From assembly GCA_963668495.1 (NCBI GenBank), contig OY764545.1:744001-808000 (forward strand): a stretch of 64,000 bases of DNA, given 5' to 3'. Position numbers and translations under genes: made by a program. The DNA is from Oleispirillum sp963668495. Lineage in GTDB: Bacteria > Pseudomonadota > Alphaproteobacteria > Rhodospirillales > Rhodospirillaceae. Under the pieces are notes generated by a model. The model worked only from the letters and a program-made list of their open reading frames with translations, did no database searches and was not told the origin of the DNA. Positions 9,393 to 16,956 of this stretch are shown here, one piece after another (position 1 is the first letter of the stretch; the number at the start of each line of letters is the position of its first letter).

Positions 9393-9429
9393 AAAGGCTG
9401 GGGAGCAAGCCGCGCTCCTTAGCCTTTTT
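9393..9429 (+). terminator. terminator of the chemoreceptor gene
   Basis: AAAGGCT at 9393-9399 pairs with AGCCTTT at 9421-9427, with inner GGGAGC/GCTCC pairing and a T run following. The hairpin overlaps the stop codon of the convergent small gene at 9419, so it may also affect that transcript. Confidence 0.7.
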
Positions 9430-9757
9430 GGGATTGGCACATTTTGATATCCATAACGACCCGCCCCTTAACCACACTTAGGCTTTTGTCTGCATGGGTG
9501 GGCAGCGGGATATGTTGTCGCATGCAATAGCCAATCAAGGCCGCACCAAGTGTGTTGGTGGCGATGGTGACCTCTTCCTTGTAATTCCGGTTTTGCTCCG
9601 CCACAAACGTTACCGTTGGCGATGGGGCCTCGCCAATTTTCAGGTCGCTGATCGTGCCTTCCGGGAAGTGCTTATGCCCGGAACGGGTATTCATATCCAG
9701 AAGGGCCTGCAACAGCTCATCTTCCGAAAACAACAACCTGCGTATTTCGATGGGCAT
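9419..9757 (-). CDS. small conserved-looking hypothetical protein
   Basis: A 112-residue soluble protein that I cannot assign to a named family. It begins MPIEIRRLLFSEDELLQALL and has regularly alternating hydrophobic residues consistent with an alpha/beta fold. There is no signal peptide or membrane segment. The arrangement, convergent with the chemoreceptor gene and standing alone, gives no functional clue. The coding character (codon use, no shadow gene opposite) supports a real gene. Confidence 0.6.
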   Translation of the reverse strand: MPIEIRRLLFSEDELLQALLDMNTRSGHKHFPEGTISDLKIGEAPSPTVTFVAEQNRNYKEEVTIATNTLGAALIGYCMRQHIPLPTHADKSLSVVKGRVVMDIKMCQSQKG

Positions 9758-9996
9758 CAGGCGACCTCATATATCCGTGATCTATAATTGATATGTGAAA
9801 CTTGCAATTCTCGCAATCACTTCATGCAGTACGACGGCAAAGCATCTGCACCGCGCAGGCCGAAACCACCCTTCTCCATGAAGATTCACTGACGGCAGCA
9901 AGTCAAAGGTGGCCTTTCGCAAGGCAAGGTGGTACCAAGATTATGTGGAGTTTTCTGCTCCACTGAGGCTTCACAATAAACAATGGGTCTGTTGCT

Positions 9997-10650
9997 ATGA
10001 AATTCTTTTTGGATACCGCTGATGTTGCGGAAATTCGTGACCTTGCCGCATCGGGTCTGGTTGATGGTGTCACCACCAACCCATCATTGGTGGCAAAGTC
10101 AGGCCGCGCCCTGACCGATGTGGTGGCGGAAATTTGTGAAATCGTCGATGGCCCGATCAGTGCAGAAGTGCTGGCAACCGACACGGCAGGCATGCTGAAA
10201 GAAGCCGAGGTTCTCAGCGCCATTGCCCGTAACGTGGTAATCAAACTGCCGCTGACCATGGATGGCCTGAAAGCCTGCCGCAGCCTGAGCGATAACGGCA
10301 TCATGACCAACGTGACTCTGTGCTTTTCTGCCAACCAAGCATTGATGGCAGCCAAAGCCGGGGCGACTTTCGTGTCTCCGTTCGTTGGTCGTCTGGACGA
10401 TGTTGGCTCCGACGGGATGGACCTGATCGAAGATATTCTAACCGTGTTTGATAACTATCTGGATCTGGATACGCAGGTCTTGGTTGCTTCTGTCCGTCAT
10501 CCGCAACACGTCTATAAAGCTGCCCTGCTGGGGGCCGATGCCGTAACCATGCCACCGGCTGCCCTACGCCAACTGGTTAAGCATCCGCTTACCGATAATG
10601 GCTTGGCTGCATTTATTCAGGACGCAGAAAAAGCCGGACTGAAAATCTGA
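9997..10650 (+). CDS. fsa: transaldolase-like fructose-6-phosphate aldolase
   Basis: A 217-residue protein of the short transaldolase (FSA/TalC) class: MKFFLDTADVAEIRDLAASG, then VDGVTTNPSLVAKSG, then VVIKLPLTMDGLKA with the Schiff-base Lys at residue 83. Length is right for the small decameric enzymes and too short for classical TalA/B. It either transfers dihydroxyacetone units in the pentose phosphate pathway or acts as an aldolase; sequence alone does not separate the two. It appears monocistronic, with a strong terminator directly downstream. Confidence 0.9.
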   Translation: MKFFLDTADVAEIRDLAASGLVDGVTTNPSLVAKSGRALTDVVAEICEIVDGPISAEVLATDTAGMLKEAEVLSAIARNVVIKLPLTMDGLKACRSLSDNGIMTNVTLCFSANQALMAAKAGATFVSPFVGRLDDVGSDGMDLIEDILTVFDNYLDLDTQVLVASVRHPQHVYKAALLGADAVTMPPAALRQLVKHPLTDNGLAAFIQDAEKAGLKI

Positions 10651-10670
10651 TCCGACGGCATGTGATGTTC

Positions 10671-10706
10671 AAAAAGCGGCTGACCATAAGGTCCGCCGCT
10701 TTTTTG
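10671..10706. terminator. bidirectional terminator between fsa and feoB
   Basis: AAAAAGCGGC at 10671-10680 and GCCGCTTTTTT from 10695 form the outer stem, with GACC/GGTC pairing around ATAA inside. A-rich and T-rich flanks allow use from both strands; fsa ends at 10650 and feoB at 10734 on the other strand. Confidence 0.85.
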
Positions 10707-10733
10707 CATTTTCAGTGTTCAGAAAACAAACGG

Positions 10734-12851
10734 CTAAATTTCTGCGCCGGGTGTTGCCGTTGATGACCGCAATGCCCGCACTCCCAAATAGCGCAAGCCA
10801 AGGTACAACAAGACAAACACACCACAGGCCATGGCGATGTAGATCAGGTTGTGCCCTTCTGTGATTTGATAGAATAATGTCGCCACAGCCCACGCCAACA
10901 ACGTGCTGTATGCCGCCATTACCGCAGCAAACCCGCCGCCCATTTCCTGCTTGGCGGCCCCCAATGCCGCAAGGCACGGGAAATACACCAACACAAACAG
11001 CAAGTAGGCAAAGGCGGAATACACGGTGAAGTTAGCCGCCAGATGCCGATACACATCCACATCGGCCCCGATTTCTTCGGACACCGCATTGGCATCTTCC
11101 GTAACCAAGCCAACACCCAGCAAGTCCACGGAACTGATCACGCCAATCAAGTTCTCCCCGACTGAGGCAAAGGCCTCTGCCACGGTGCCTTGAACATCTA
11201 TATCACCTGTGTCGTCTGCCTCTGCCGCACTCGGTCCCGCATCGGATGATGCATACAGCGAATTGATGGTGCCAACGATGGCTTCCTTGGCAAACAGTCC
11301 GGTAAACAAAGCGACCGAAGCCTGCCAATTGTCATGTTTGATCCCCATCGGTTCAAATACCGGCGCGATTGTTTTCCCCACATAGGACAAGGCCGAGGAT
11401 TGTGAGTCCTCATTACCGAAAGTCACCTGCCCATCACGCATGCCGATAGAATTGAACAAGCTGAGGATGAAGACCGCCGTAACCACCACGGCTCCGGCCC
11501 GTTTGACAAAGTGCATCATACGGATCCATGCACTTTTCAACACCGTGCCCAACCGTGGAATATGGTACATGGGCAGATCCACAACAAAGCTCGACGGCGT
11601 ACCGCGGAACAGGGTGTTCTTCAGCAAAAACCCGGTGAAAATCGCCAGAGCCAAGCCGCTTAGGTAAATCAGGAACACTGCCAGACCGGAATTTGACCCG
11701 AACAACGCCACACAAAACAACGCATAGACCGGCAGTCGCGCGCCACAGGACATGAACGGGGCCATGAAAATCGTCATGAAGCGGTCACGGGTTGATCCCA
11801 ACGTCCGCGTGGACATAATCGCCGGCACCGTGCAGCCGAAACCCACCACCATCGGGACAAAGGCCGAACCGGGCAGGCCGATCATCCGCATGAATCTGTC
11901 CGCAATGACGGCAATCCGGGCCATGTATCCCAAGTCTTCCAAAATCGCCAAGGACAGAAACATAAAAAAGACCACGGGAATAAATGTGGCAACCGTTTGA
12001 ATCCCGGCACCAAGCCCGCCGATTATGCCATCGGTCAACCACTCCGAAGCCCCCAACGCGCTTAGGTACTGCTGCGGCAAATCCACAAACAACATCCCGG
12101 CCAAAATATCGAAAAAGTCGATAAAGACCGACCCCAAGCCAATGGCAAACCAGAACATAACGAACATGGACGCCAAGAACACCGGAATTGCCGCAAAACG
12201 GTTCAAAACCACCGCATCAATTTTATGCGTAAGTCCGCGTGACCCCTTCAATCCGGTTTGCGTCACAGCCTGATAAATTTCATCAATCCGCGCATACTTA
12301 CGAACCGTATCCAGAACTTCCTGCCGTTCAGCATAGCCCTGCGCCGGCTTCGGCGCGGTGATCAGGGCCTCGATTTGACGAACGGCGGCCTTCACTGAAT
12401 CTTTGTTAACGGCAATCAACGGCACCACCGGCAGCCCCAACTGCTGGCTCAAGGCCTCCGGGTCAACGGCGATGCCTTCGTTTTCCGCCACATCCACCAT
12501 GTTCAAAAGAACAATAATACGATCCGTGTGTTCCTTCAGATCCAGTGTCAGAAACAAATTGCGCGACAAACTGGTTGCATCAACCACATTCAGGATCAGA
12601 TCAAATTCGCCTTCACGGATGACTCGCTCTGCCACGCGCTGGTCTTCCGTGTCCGGGGTCAAATTGTAGGTTCCGGGCAGATCAATCAGTTCCACCACCA
12701 CGTCGTTCAAGGCAATGGCACCTTGAATCCGCTCGACCGTCACGCCGGGCCAGTTACCAACCTTTTGCCGCGCCCCGGTCAATGCATTGAACAGCGAGGT
12801 CTTGCCACAGTTGGGAACCCCGGCAATCGCAATGGTATTAACGTTATGCAT
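10734..12851 (-). CDS. feoB: ferrous iron transporter FeoB
   Basis: A 705-residue inner-membrane protein. The N-terminal GTPase domain has G1 GVPNCGKTS (residues 11-19), G3 DLPGTYNL and G4 LNMVD. A membrane part with the two FeoB gates follows, recognised by VVGFGCTVPAIMSTRT and GLFAKEAIVGTI. It imports Fe(II). The frame is open upstream to 12926, but the start at 12851 gives the standard MHNVNTIAIAG opening and overlaps the feoA stop by 8 bp. A stretch of about 60 residues between gate 2 and the C-terminal helices is rich in Ala/Asp/Glu, including SSDAGPSAAEADDTGDIDV. Confidence 0.97.
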   Translation of the reverse strand: MHNVNTIAIAGVPNCGKTSLFNALTGARQKVGNWPGVTVERIQGAIALNDVVVELIDLPGTYNLTPDTEDQRVAERVIREGEFDLILNVVDATSLSRNLFLTLDLKEHTDRIIVLLNMVDVAENEGIAVDPEALSQQLGLPVVPLIAVNKDSVKAAVRQIEALITAPKPAQGYAERQEVLDTVRKYARIDEIYQAVTQTGLKGSRGLTHKIDAVVLNRFAAIPVFLASMFVMFWFAIGLGSVFIDFFDILAGMLFVDLPQQYLSALGASEWLTDGIIGGLGAGIQTVATFIPVVFFMFLSLAILEDLGYMARIAVIADRFMRMIGLPGSAFVPMVVGFGCTVPAIMSTRTLGSTRDRFMTIFMAPFMSCGARLPVYALFCVALFGSNSGLAVFLIYLSGLALAIFTGFLLKNTLFRGTPSSFVVDLPMYHIPRLGTVLKSAWIRMMHFVKRAGAVVVTAVFILSLFNSIGMRDGQVTFGNEDSQSSALSYVGKTIAPVFEPMGIKHDNWQASVALFTGLFAKEAIVGTINSLYASSDAGPSAAEADDTGDIDVQGTVAEAFASVGENLIGVISSVDLLGVGLVTEDANAVSEEIGADVDVYRHLAANFTVYSAFAYLLFVLVYFPCLAALGAAKQEMGGGFAAVMAAYSTLLAWAVATLFYQITEGHNLIYIAMACGVFVLLYLGLRYLGVRALRSSTATPGAEI

Positions 12852-13095
12852 ACAACCGCGCCTCAACCAGAACATTGCTGGCCTCGGATTTCCGCAAGGC
12901 AATCTGCGATCCCCTGACCAAAACAATCATTGGGTCAGAAATCGCAATCGGAGCCCGGCACACCACCGTTCCTTCCGTGAAACCCATTTTGCGCAGCTTA
13001 TCCGCATACGCTGAAGTCGGTTGTGTAAAACTGTGAACAACGTACTCTGCGCCATGGCGCATATCAGACAACACCTGTGGTTTTGTCATCTTCAT
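12844..13095 (-). CDS. feoA: ferrous iron transport protein FeoA
   Basis: An 83-residue SH3-like protein of the FeoA family: KLRKMGFTEGTVVCRAPIAISDPMIVLVRGSQIALRKSEASNVLV is the characteristic core, in pieces. FeoA is a small cytosolic partner of FeoB needed for Fe(II) uptake. The gene directly precedes and overlaps feoB, so the two are co-translated. Sequence before the core (MKMTKPQVLSDMRHGAEYVV) is of normal length. Confidence 0.93.
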   Translation of the reverse strand: MKMTKPQVLSDMRHGAEYVVHSFTQPTSAYADKLRKMGFTEGTVVCRAPIAISDPMIVLVRGSQIALRKSEASNVLVEARLYA

Positions 13096-13152
13096 CCCCT
13101 AATCCCAAAAATCCGGCACAGGACAACGCCAAGCCCGGCGTCCTGTGCAGTG

Positions 13153-13617
13153 TTAAACTACAGGGCGAAGAGGCGGAGGCGGCAAACTGGTCAAGCGTTT
13201 GATAAATTGCAGGCCGGACAGGTACAGCAGGTGCAAGGGTCTATATCTTGGCAAACCGTGCTGAACCAAGGCGTCATCATATACAGCAAAACTGTACGGA
13301 TCAAAATCCAATGGTTCCAGCGGATCGGAAATGTCCAACCGGGTTCCCGTCAATACATTCTGAATCAGGTGAACGTGTGACCCACCATGATGCCGATCAG
13401 AAATTTCCGATTTTCCCAACGCATCATGCACATGGGCAAAAACCGCATCATCGGTGAGCAATAAAACATGGTCCAGCATCTGATGCTGACCTGATGTATC
13501 ACTGTCATGATCTGCGTGGGCATACACATGCACAGCCGGAAGCATCAATGCCACAACCAGCAGGCTCAACATCAACGTTTTCATAAGGCGGGACAGATCG
13601 GTAACCGTATGCATCAT
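13153..13617 (-). CDS. histidine-rich secreted protein upstream of feoAB
   Basis: An exported protein of about 154 residues, not assignable to a named family. After a signal peptide (LMKTLMLSLLVVALMLPAVHVYA, in pieces) the mature part carries many His and Asp residues: HADHDSD, QHQMLDH, HVHD, DRHHGGSHVH. These look suited to binding a divalent metal. The start is uncertain; I chose the ATG at 13617 (GGAG upstream), but the frame is open to 13749 and a start at 13584 would also give a signal peptide. It lies 57 bp before feoA on the same strand, so a role in iron or other metal handling in the periplasm is the natural inference. Confidence 0.65.
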   Translation of the reverse strand: MMHTVTDLSRLMKTLMLSLLVVALMLPAVHVYAHADHDSDTSGQHQMLDHVLLLTDDAVFAHVHDALGKSEISDRHHGGSHVHLIQNVLTGTRLDISDPLEPLDFDPYSFAVYDDALVQHGLPRYRPLHLLYLSGLQFIKRLTSLPPPPLRPVV

Positions 13618-13651
13618 CGTGCCCGGTGTCTCCAAAGGGCGTCGGCCCATT

Positions 13652-13710
13652 TTGCGCATGATAACGATTTGCAATGGGCGGATCATAAGAGAATATGCGA
13701 ACGAATTGCA
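13652..13710 (-). promoter_or_regulatory. two candidate metal-regulator sites upstream of the feo operon
   Basis: Two imperfect palindromes lie upstream of the histidine-rich gene. At 13652-13674 the ends TTGC and GCAA flank a GATAACGATTTG core. At 13696-13710 is TGCGAACGAATTGCA. Both resemble alphaproteobacterial Fur-type operators in having TTGC/GCAA half-sites around an AT-rich centre. The match is partial and was judged by eye. Confidence 0.35.
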
Positions 13711-13812
13711 AGGGGTTTTCCCGATACGCCCACTGGACACCCGTAACACGCCTCACCATATGCCGCACAGGCAGTCTGCAGTATTGACGGTAACGGATTG
13801 GGAAACATCACT

Positions 13813-14259
13813 ATGCTGACACGCAAACGCATTGGCCTGGTGGCTCACGATGGTCGCAAAAAAGACCTAATCGAGTGGGTAAAATACAATGAAACCACCC
13901 TGGTCAAGCATGAGCTATGGGCCACGGGCACCACAGGTGGCCTTCTCACCCAAGCCTGTCCGTCACTGGAAATTTCCTGTCTGAAATCCGGGCCATTGGG
14001 CGGCGACCAACAACTGGGCGCAATGATTGCGGACAGCAAACTGGATATCCTGATTTTCTTTACCGACCCGATGACAACCCAACCCCACGATGTGGATGTG
14101 AAAGCTCTGACTCGATTGTCGACGGTTTATAATATTGTCCTTGCCATGACCCGCAGCACTGCGGACTTTGTTATCCGCAGTTCCCTATTTAATGCGGATG
14201 GCTACACCCGTATTCGGCCCGATTATAGCAAATACACACACCGAAACACCAAGGCCTGA
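13813..14259 (+). CDS. mgsA: methylglyoxal synthase
   Basis: A 148-residue protein very close in pattern to MgsA: RIGLVAHDGRKKDLIEWV, GLLTQACPSLEISCLKSGPL, GGDQQLGAMI, then FFTDPMTTQPHDVDVKAL and ADFVIRSSLFN. It converts dihydroxyacetone phosphate to methylglyoxal and phosphate, a glycolytic bypass under phosphate limitation or sugar-phosphate overload. I use the ATG at 13813; a TTG at 13798 is possible but has no better ribosome site. It is convergent with the TPR gene, separated by only 5 bp. Confidence 0.95.
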   Translation: MLTRKRIGLVAHDGRKKDLIEWVKYNETTLVKHELWATGTTGGLLTQACPSLEISCLKSGPLGGDQQLGAMIADSKLDILIFFTDPMTTQPHDVDVKALTRLSTVYNIVLAMTRSTADFVIRSSLFNADGYTRIRPDYSKYTHRNTKA

Positions 14260-14264
14260 GCCGC

Positions 14265-15125
14265 TTACTTTCCTTCGGCGGTTGGTTGCGACGGAGTGTC
14301 ATCCGGTGCGGGGAACTCCAACAATTCGATATTCCTGCGGACTTCTGCGGCAAGGTCTGAGTTTTCCTCCACCTGCAACAAAGCCTGCACCCATGCCTGC
14401 CGGGCCTTGTTATTGTCTCCGGTCAGGCGATAGAGAATCCCGCTTTCCAACAGAGCTTGCGGGTTTTTCGGCTCCACCATCAAGACGGCATCAATATCGT
14501 CCCGGGCCAGATCAAACGCATCCAAATACCGGTAAGCTGATCCCCGCAGAATTCGGGCTTCAACCTGCTTGGCATCCGCATCCAGCACATGATTCAAATC
14601 ATCCACCGCCAATCCATAATTTTGCGCCAAAGCCAAAGTTCTGGCCCGATCCACCCAATAATCCAACCGATCGGGAGCCAAAGTAATTGCCGCTGATTGC
14701 ATGGCTGCCGCTTTGTCCAGATTTTTCGCCTCGGTCCACGCGGCCCCAGCCTGTTGATAAATCGCAGCCCTGAACCCGTCATCCTGCACACTGGTCATCG
14801 CCAATGTTTCCAAACGCTGGGCCGCATCCTCCGCAAACCCCAACGCAAGTAATGCCGCAGCAGCGCAATGCCGGGCCGGATCGCCACCACCACGCAGCAG
14901 CCAACCATCCGCCGTATCAAATGCCTTGCGTGGGAAGCGGTCAATCATTGCCATGCAATCTGCATAACGTTTGGCTCGGTCAACCTCGGCAATGGCAGGT
15001 GTCACCACAGCAGACAGGCCAATTACCAGCCCCAGTGCCGTCGCCGCCACCCATTGCCCTGAACGCGGCAAGGGTGTAAGCCTAAAGGCAGAAAACATGT
15101 GTTTGACAGTGAGGAGTTTCGGCAT
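14265..15125 (-). CDS. exported TPR-repeat protein
   Basis: A 286-residue protein with a signal peptide or anchor (hydrophobic run VAATALGLVIGLSAVVTPAIA, in pieces, residues about 26-46) followed by helical repeats. Several TPR-type units are visible: AITLAPDRLDYWVDRARTLA, LNHVLDADAKQVEARILRGS and DIDAVLMVEPKNPQALLESG. TPR proteins of this kind are periplasmic scaffolds; no specific role can be named. The start codon (13 bases downstream of GAGG) lies on the opposite strand within the CATG shared with the SDR gene start. Confidence 0.8.
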   Translation of the reverse strand: MPKLLTVKHMFSAFRLTPLPRSGQWVAATALGLVIGLSAVVTPAIAEVDRAKRYADCMAMIDRFPRKAFDTADGWLLRGGGDPARHCAAAALLALGFAEDAAQRLETLAMTSVQDDGFRAAIYQQAGAAWTEAKNLDKAAAMQSAAITLAPDRLDYWVDRARTLALAQNYGLAVDDLNHVLDADAKQVEARILRGSAYRYLDAFDLARDDIDAVLMVEPKNPQALLESGILYRLTGDNNKARQAWVQALLQVEENSDLAAEVRRNIELLEFPAPDDTPSQPTAEGK

Positions 15126-16047
15126 GGGTATACGGCCTCATGTAATGATCTTTGGTCTTGGTTATAGCGGGTTGCGTCTGGCACGGGAATGCCTTGCCGC
15201 AGGATGGGCCGTTTCCGGCACCGCTCGTTCACAAGAAAAGGTTGCCTATCTGACAGCACAGCTCGGAGACCAAGGTGTGGGCATCCACGCATTTACGCAA
15301 GTGGGTGATTTGTCATTAGATGCGGTTCGCACCATCACCCACGTCGTGGACACCACGGTTCCCGATGAAAACGGATCATCCGTACCGCCGGAAATGCACC
15401 GCCTGACGGAAGCCGGAATTTGTCCGCAATGGGCCGGATATATTTCGACCACAGCCGTTTATGGCGATTGCGGCGGGGCATGGGTGACAGAAGACATTCC
15501 CGCCAATCCTGCATCAAAACAAGGCTATTCCCGACTGAAAGGCGAAACCCAATGGCTGGATTGGGGCGCAAACCAAGGCGTGCCAACACACATTTTCCGT
15601 CTGCCGGGATTATATGGCCCCGGACGGTGTGCTTTGGATCAAGTCATGAATGGACGTGCGCGGCGGGTCTATCGCGAAGGCCACCGCACCAGCCGCGTTC
15701 ATGTGGATGATGTCAATGCGGCCCTGCGCCTATCCATGGCGGCACCGGATGCGGGCCGGGTTTATAATGTTGCAGACGACAGCCCGGCCCCGACCGTGGA
15801 TGTGGTTACCTTTGCCTGCGAACTGCTGAATCGGCAACCGCCGCCATTGGAACGGTACGAGGATTTGGCACCGGATGATCCGCGTTTGCGTTTCTTGCGT
15901 GAAAGCCGTTTGGTCAGCAACGCGCGCCTGAAGGCGGAACTGAAATGGACTCCACAATACCCCACATACCGGGAAGGCTTGTTGCACGCCTTGAAGGTTG
16001 CGCCGCCATCACCGGACGCCAGCCGCGATGACCGCCCGCAAATTTGA
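15124..16047 (+). CDS. SDR family NAD(P)-dependent epimerase/reductase
   Basis: A 307-residue extended short-chain dehydrogenase/reductase. The Rossmann motif FGLGYSGLRLARECLAAGW is at residues 10-28. The atypical-SDR catalytic region appears as YISTTAVYGDCGGAWVTE, followed by YSRLKGETQW, and later VHVDDVNAALRLSM. It resembles YeeZ-type epimerase-like proteins, whose substrates are unknown. The ATG at 15124 has an excellent SD (GAGGAG, 7 bases). The start overlaps the start codon of the divergent TPR gene by two bases. A bidirectional terminator follows. Confidence 0.85.
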   Translation: MGIRPHVMIFGLGYSGLRLARECLAAGWAVSGTARSQEKVAYLTAQLGDQGVGIHAFTQVGDLSLDAVRTITHVVDTTVPDENGSSVPPEMHRLTEAGICPQWAGYISTTAVYGDCGGAWVTEDIPANPASKQGYSRLKGETQWLDWGANQGVPTHIFRLPGLYGPGRCALDQVMNGRARRVYREGHRTSRVHVDDVNAALRLSMAAPDAGRVYNVADDSPAPTVDVVTFACELLNRQPPPLERYEDLAPDDPRLRFLRESRLVSNARLKAELKWTPQYPTYREGLLHALKVAPPSPDASRDDRPQI

Positions 16048-16072
16048 AACAAATGATTTTTATGATCACAGC

Positions 16073-16104
16073 AAAACGGGGAGCCGATGTTGGCTTCCCG
16101 TTTT
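16073..16104. terminator. bidirectional terminator between SDR gene and hsp20
   Basis: AAAACGGGGAGCC at 16073-16085 pairs with GGCTTCCCGTTTT at 16092-16104 around a six-base loop. A and T tails on both sides suit convergent genes. Confidence 0.85.
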
Positions 16105-16125
16105 CATTTGAATACAGATGATGGC

Positions 16126-16587
16126 CTATGCGTCCGGGCTATCGATGGTCATGGGTTGGGCAACCTTCGGCGTCCCCTTGGTAATGTGAATCTGCCGAAC
16201 CTGAGTTTCAGCCGGCGGGCGTTGCAGATCAATGTTCAACAAACCCCGGTCCAAGGATGCACCGACCACTTCGATGCCTTCCGCCAGAACAAAGCTGCGC
16301 TGGAACTGACGGGCTGCAATACCGCGATGAATGTAAACCCGTTCGGTTTCATCACTGGTGATGCGCCCGGCGACCGTCAACTGATTGGCCTCAAGGGTCA
16401 CGGACAGATCACTTTCACTGAACCCGGCAACGGCAAGGGTAATACGCAGGCCGTTTTCGGAAATCTGTTCGATATTGTACGGGGGATATCCCTCGGCAGA
16501 GGTTTTGGAAATCCGGTCAAGCATGCGCTCGAAATGGTCAAACCCCAGCAACAACGGGCTGTTGAAAGTTCCGCTCATACGGGACAT
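16126..16587 (-). CDS. small heat-shock protein, Hsp20 family
   Basis: A 153-residue alpha-crystallin-type chaperone: FNSPLLLGFDHFERMLDRI at the N-terminus, YPPYNIEQISENGLRITLAV opening the crystallin domain at about 38, and SFVLAEGIEVVGASLDRGLL with the conserved GxL-like end. It holds unfolded proteins in the cytosol during heat stress. The frame extends upstream to 16692, but the ATG at 16587 follows CAGGAGA at eight bases and gives the usual IbpA-like N-terminus. No heat-shock promoter or RNA thermometer could be identified with confidence. Confidence 0.92.
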   Translation of the reverse strand: MSRMSGTFNSPLLLGFDHFERMLDRISKTSAEGYPPYNIEQISENGLRITLAVAGFSESDLSVTLEANQLTVAGRITSDETERVYIHRGIAARQFQRSFVLAEGIEVVGASLDRGLLNIDLQRPPAETQVRQIHITKGTPKVAQPMTIDSPDA

Positions 16588-16956
16588 GGCAAATTCTCCT
16601 GTCTTTGGACGGTAAGGTTCCGGCACAGCACCCCGATGCGGGCTTACGGTACACGGCGAACTTCCGCCGACTTGGGCCCGATTTCTCGGCACCCGGTGAA
16701 ACCACCCGTGCCATAATCAGGCCACAGGTCGTGCAGATAATTTCGCGTCTGACCCTCGTCCCGTCAAGGGGGCACCACAATTTCCAGATCAGAAACTGGT
16801 ATCCGACAGATGGGAATACCAAAGATACGTACATATGAATGAATGCCACGCTACCCATGCAAGAAACGCATTTTACCCATGCAGAGTTAACCTGCTACAG
16901 TCCGACTTCTAAATATATCCCCCTTGATGACTACATTTTTGGTTTCGGAGTGGCTC
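16588..16956. other. intergenic region between hsp20 and the SulP gene
   Basis: These 369 bp should contain the promoter of hsp20 (leftward) and of the SulP transporter (rightward). Short open frames here look non-coding. The only distinctive structure is a 10-bp direct repeat near 16852-16883, listed separately. Confidence 0.5.
16852..16883 (+). repeat. 10-bp direct repeat upstream of the SulP gene
   Basis: TACCCATGCA occurs at 16852-16861 and 16874-16883, exactly 22 bp apart, about 75-105 bp before the SulP start. Two copies two helical turns apart fit a tandem operator. The regulator is unknown. Confidence 0.4.

Noticed and set aside
16588..16720. Possible ROSE-type RNA thermometer in the hsp20 leader
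   Set aside because: Alphaproteobacterial hsp20 genes often have one, but I could not find the conserved pairing with the AGGAG ribosome site by eye.
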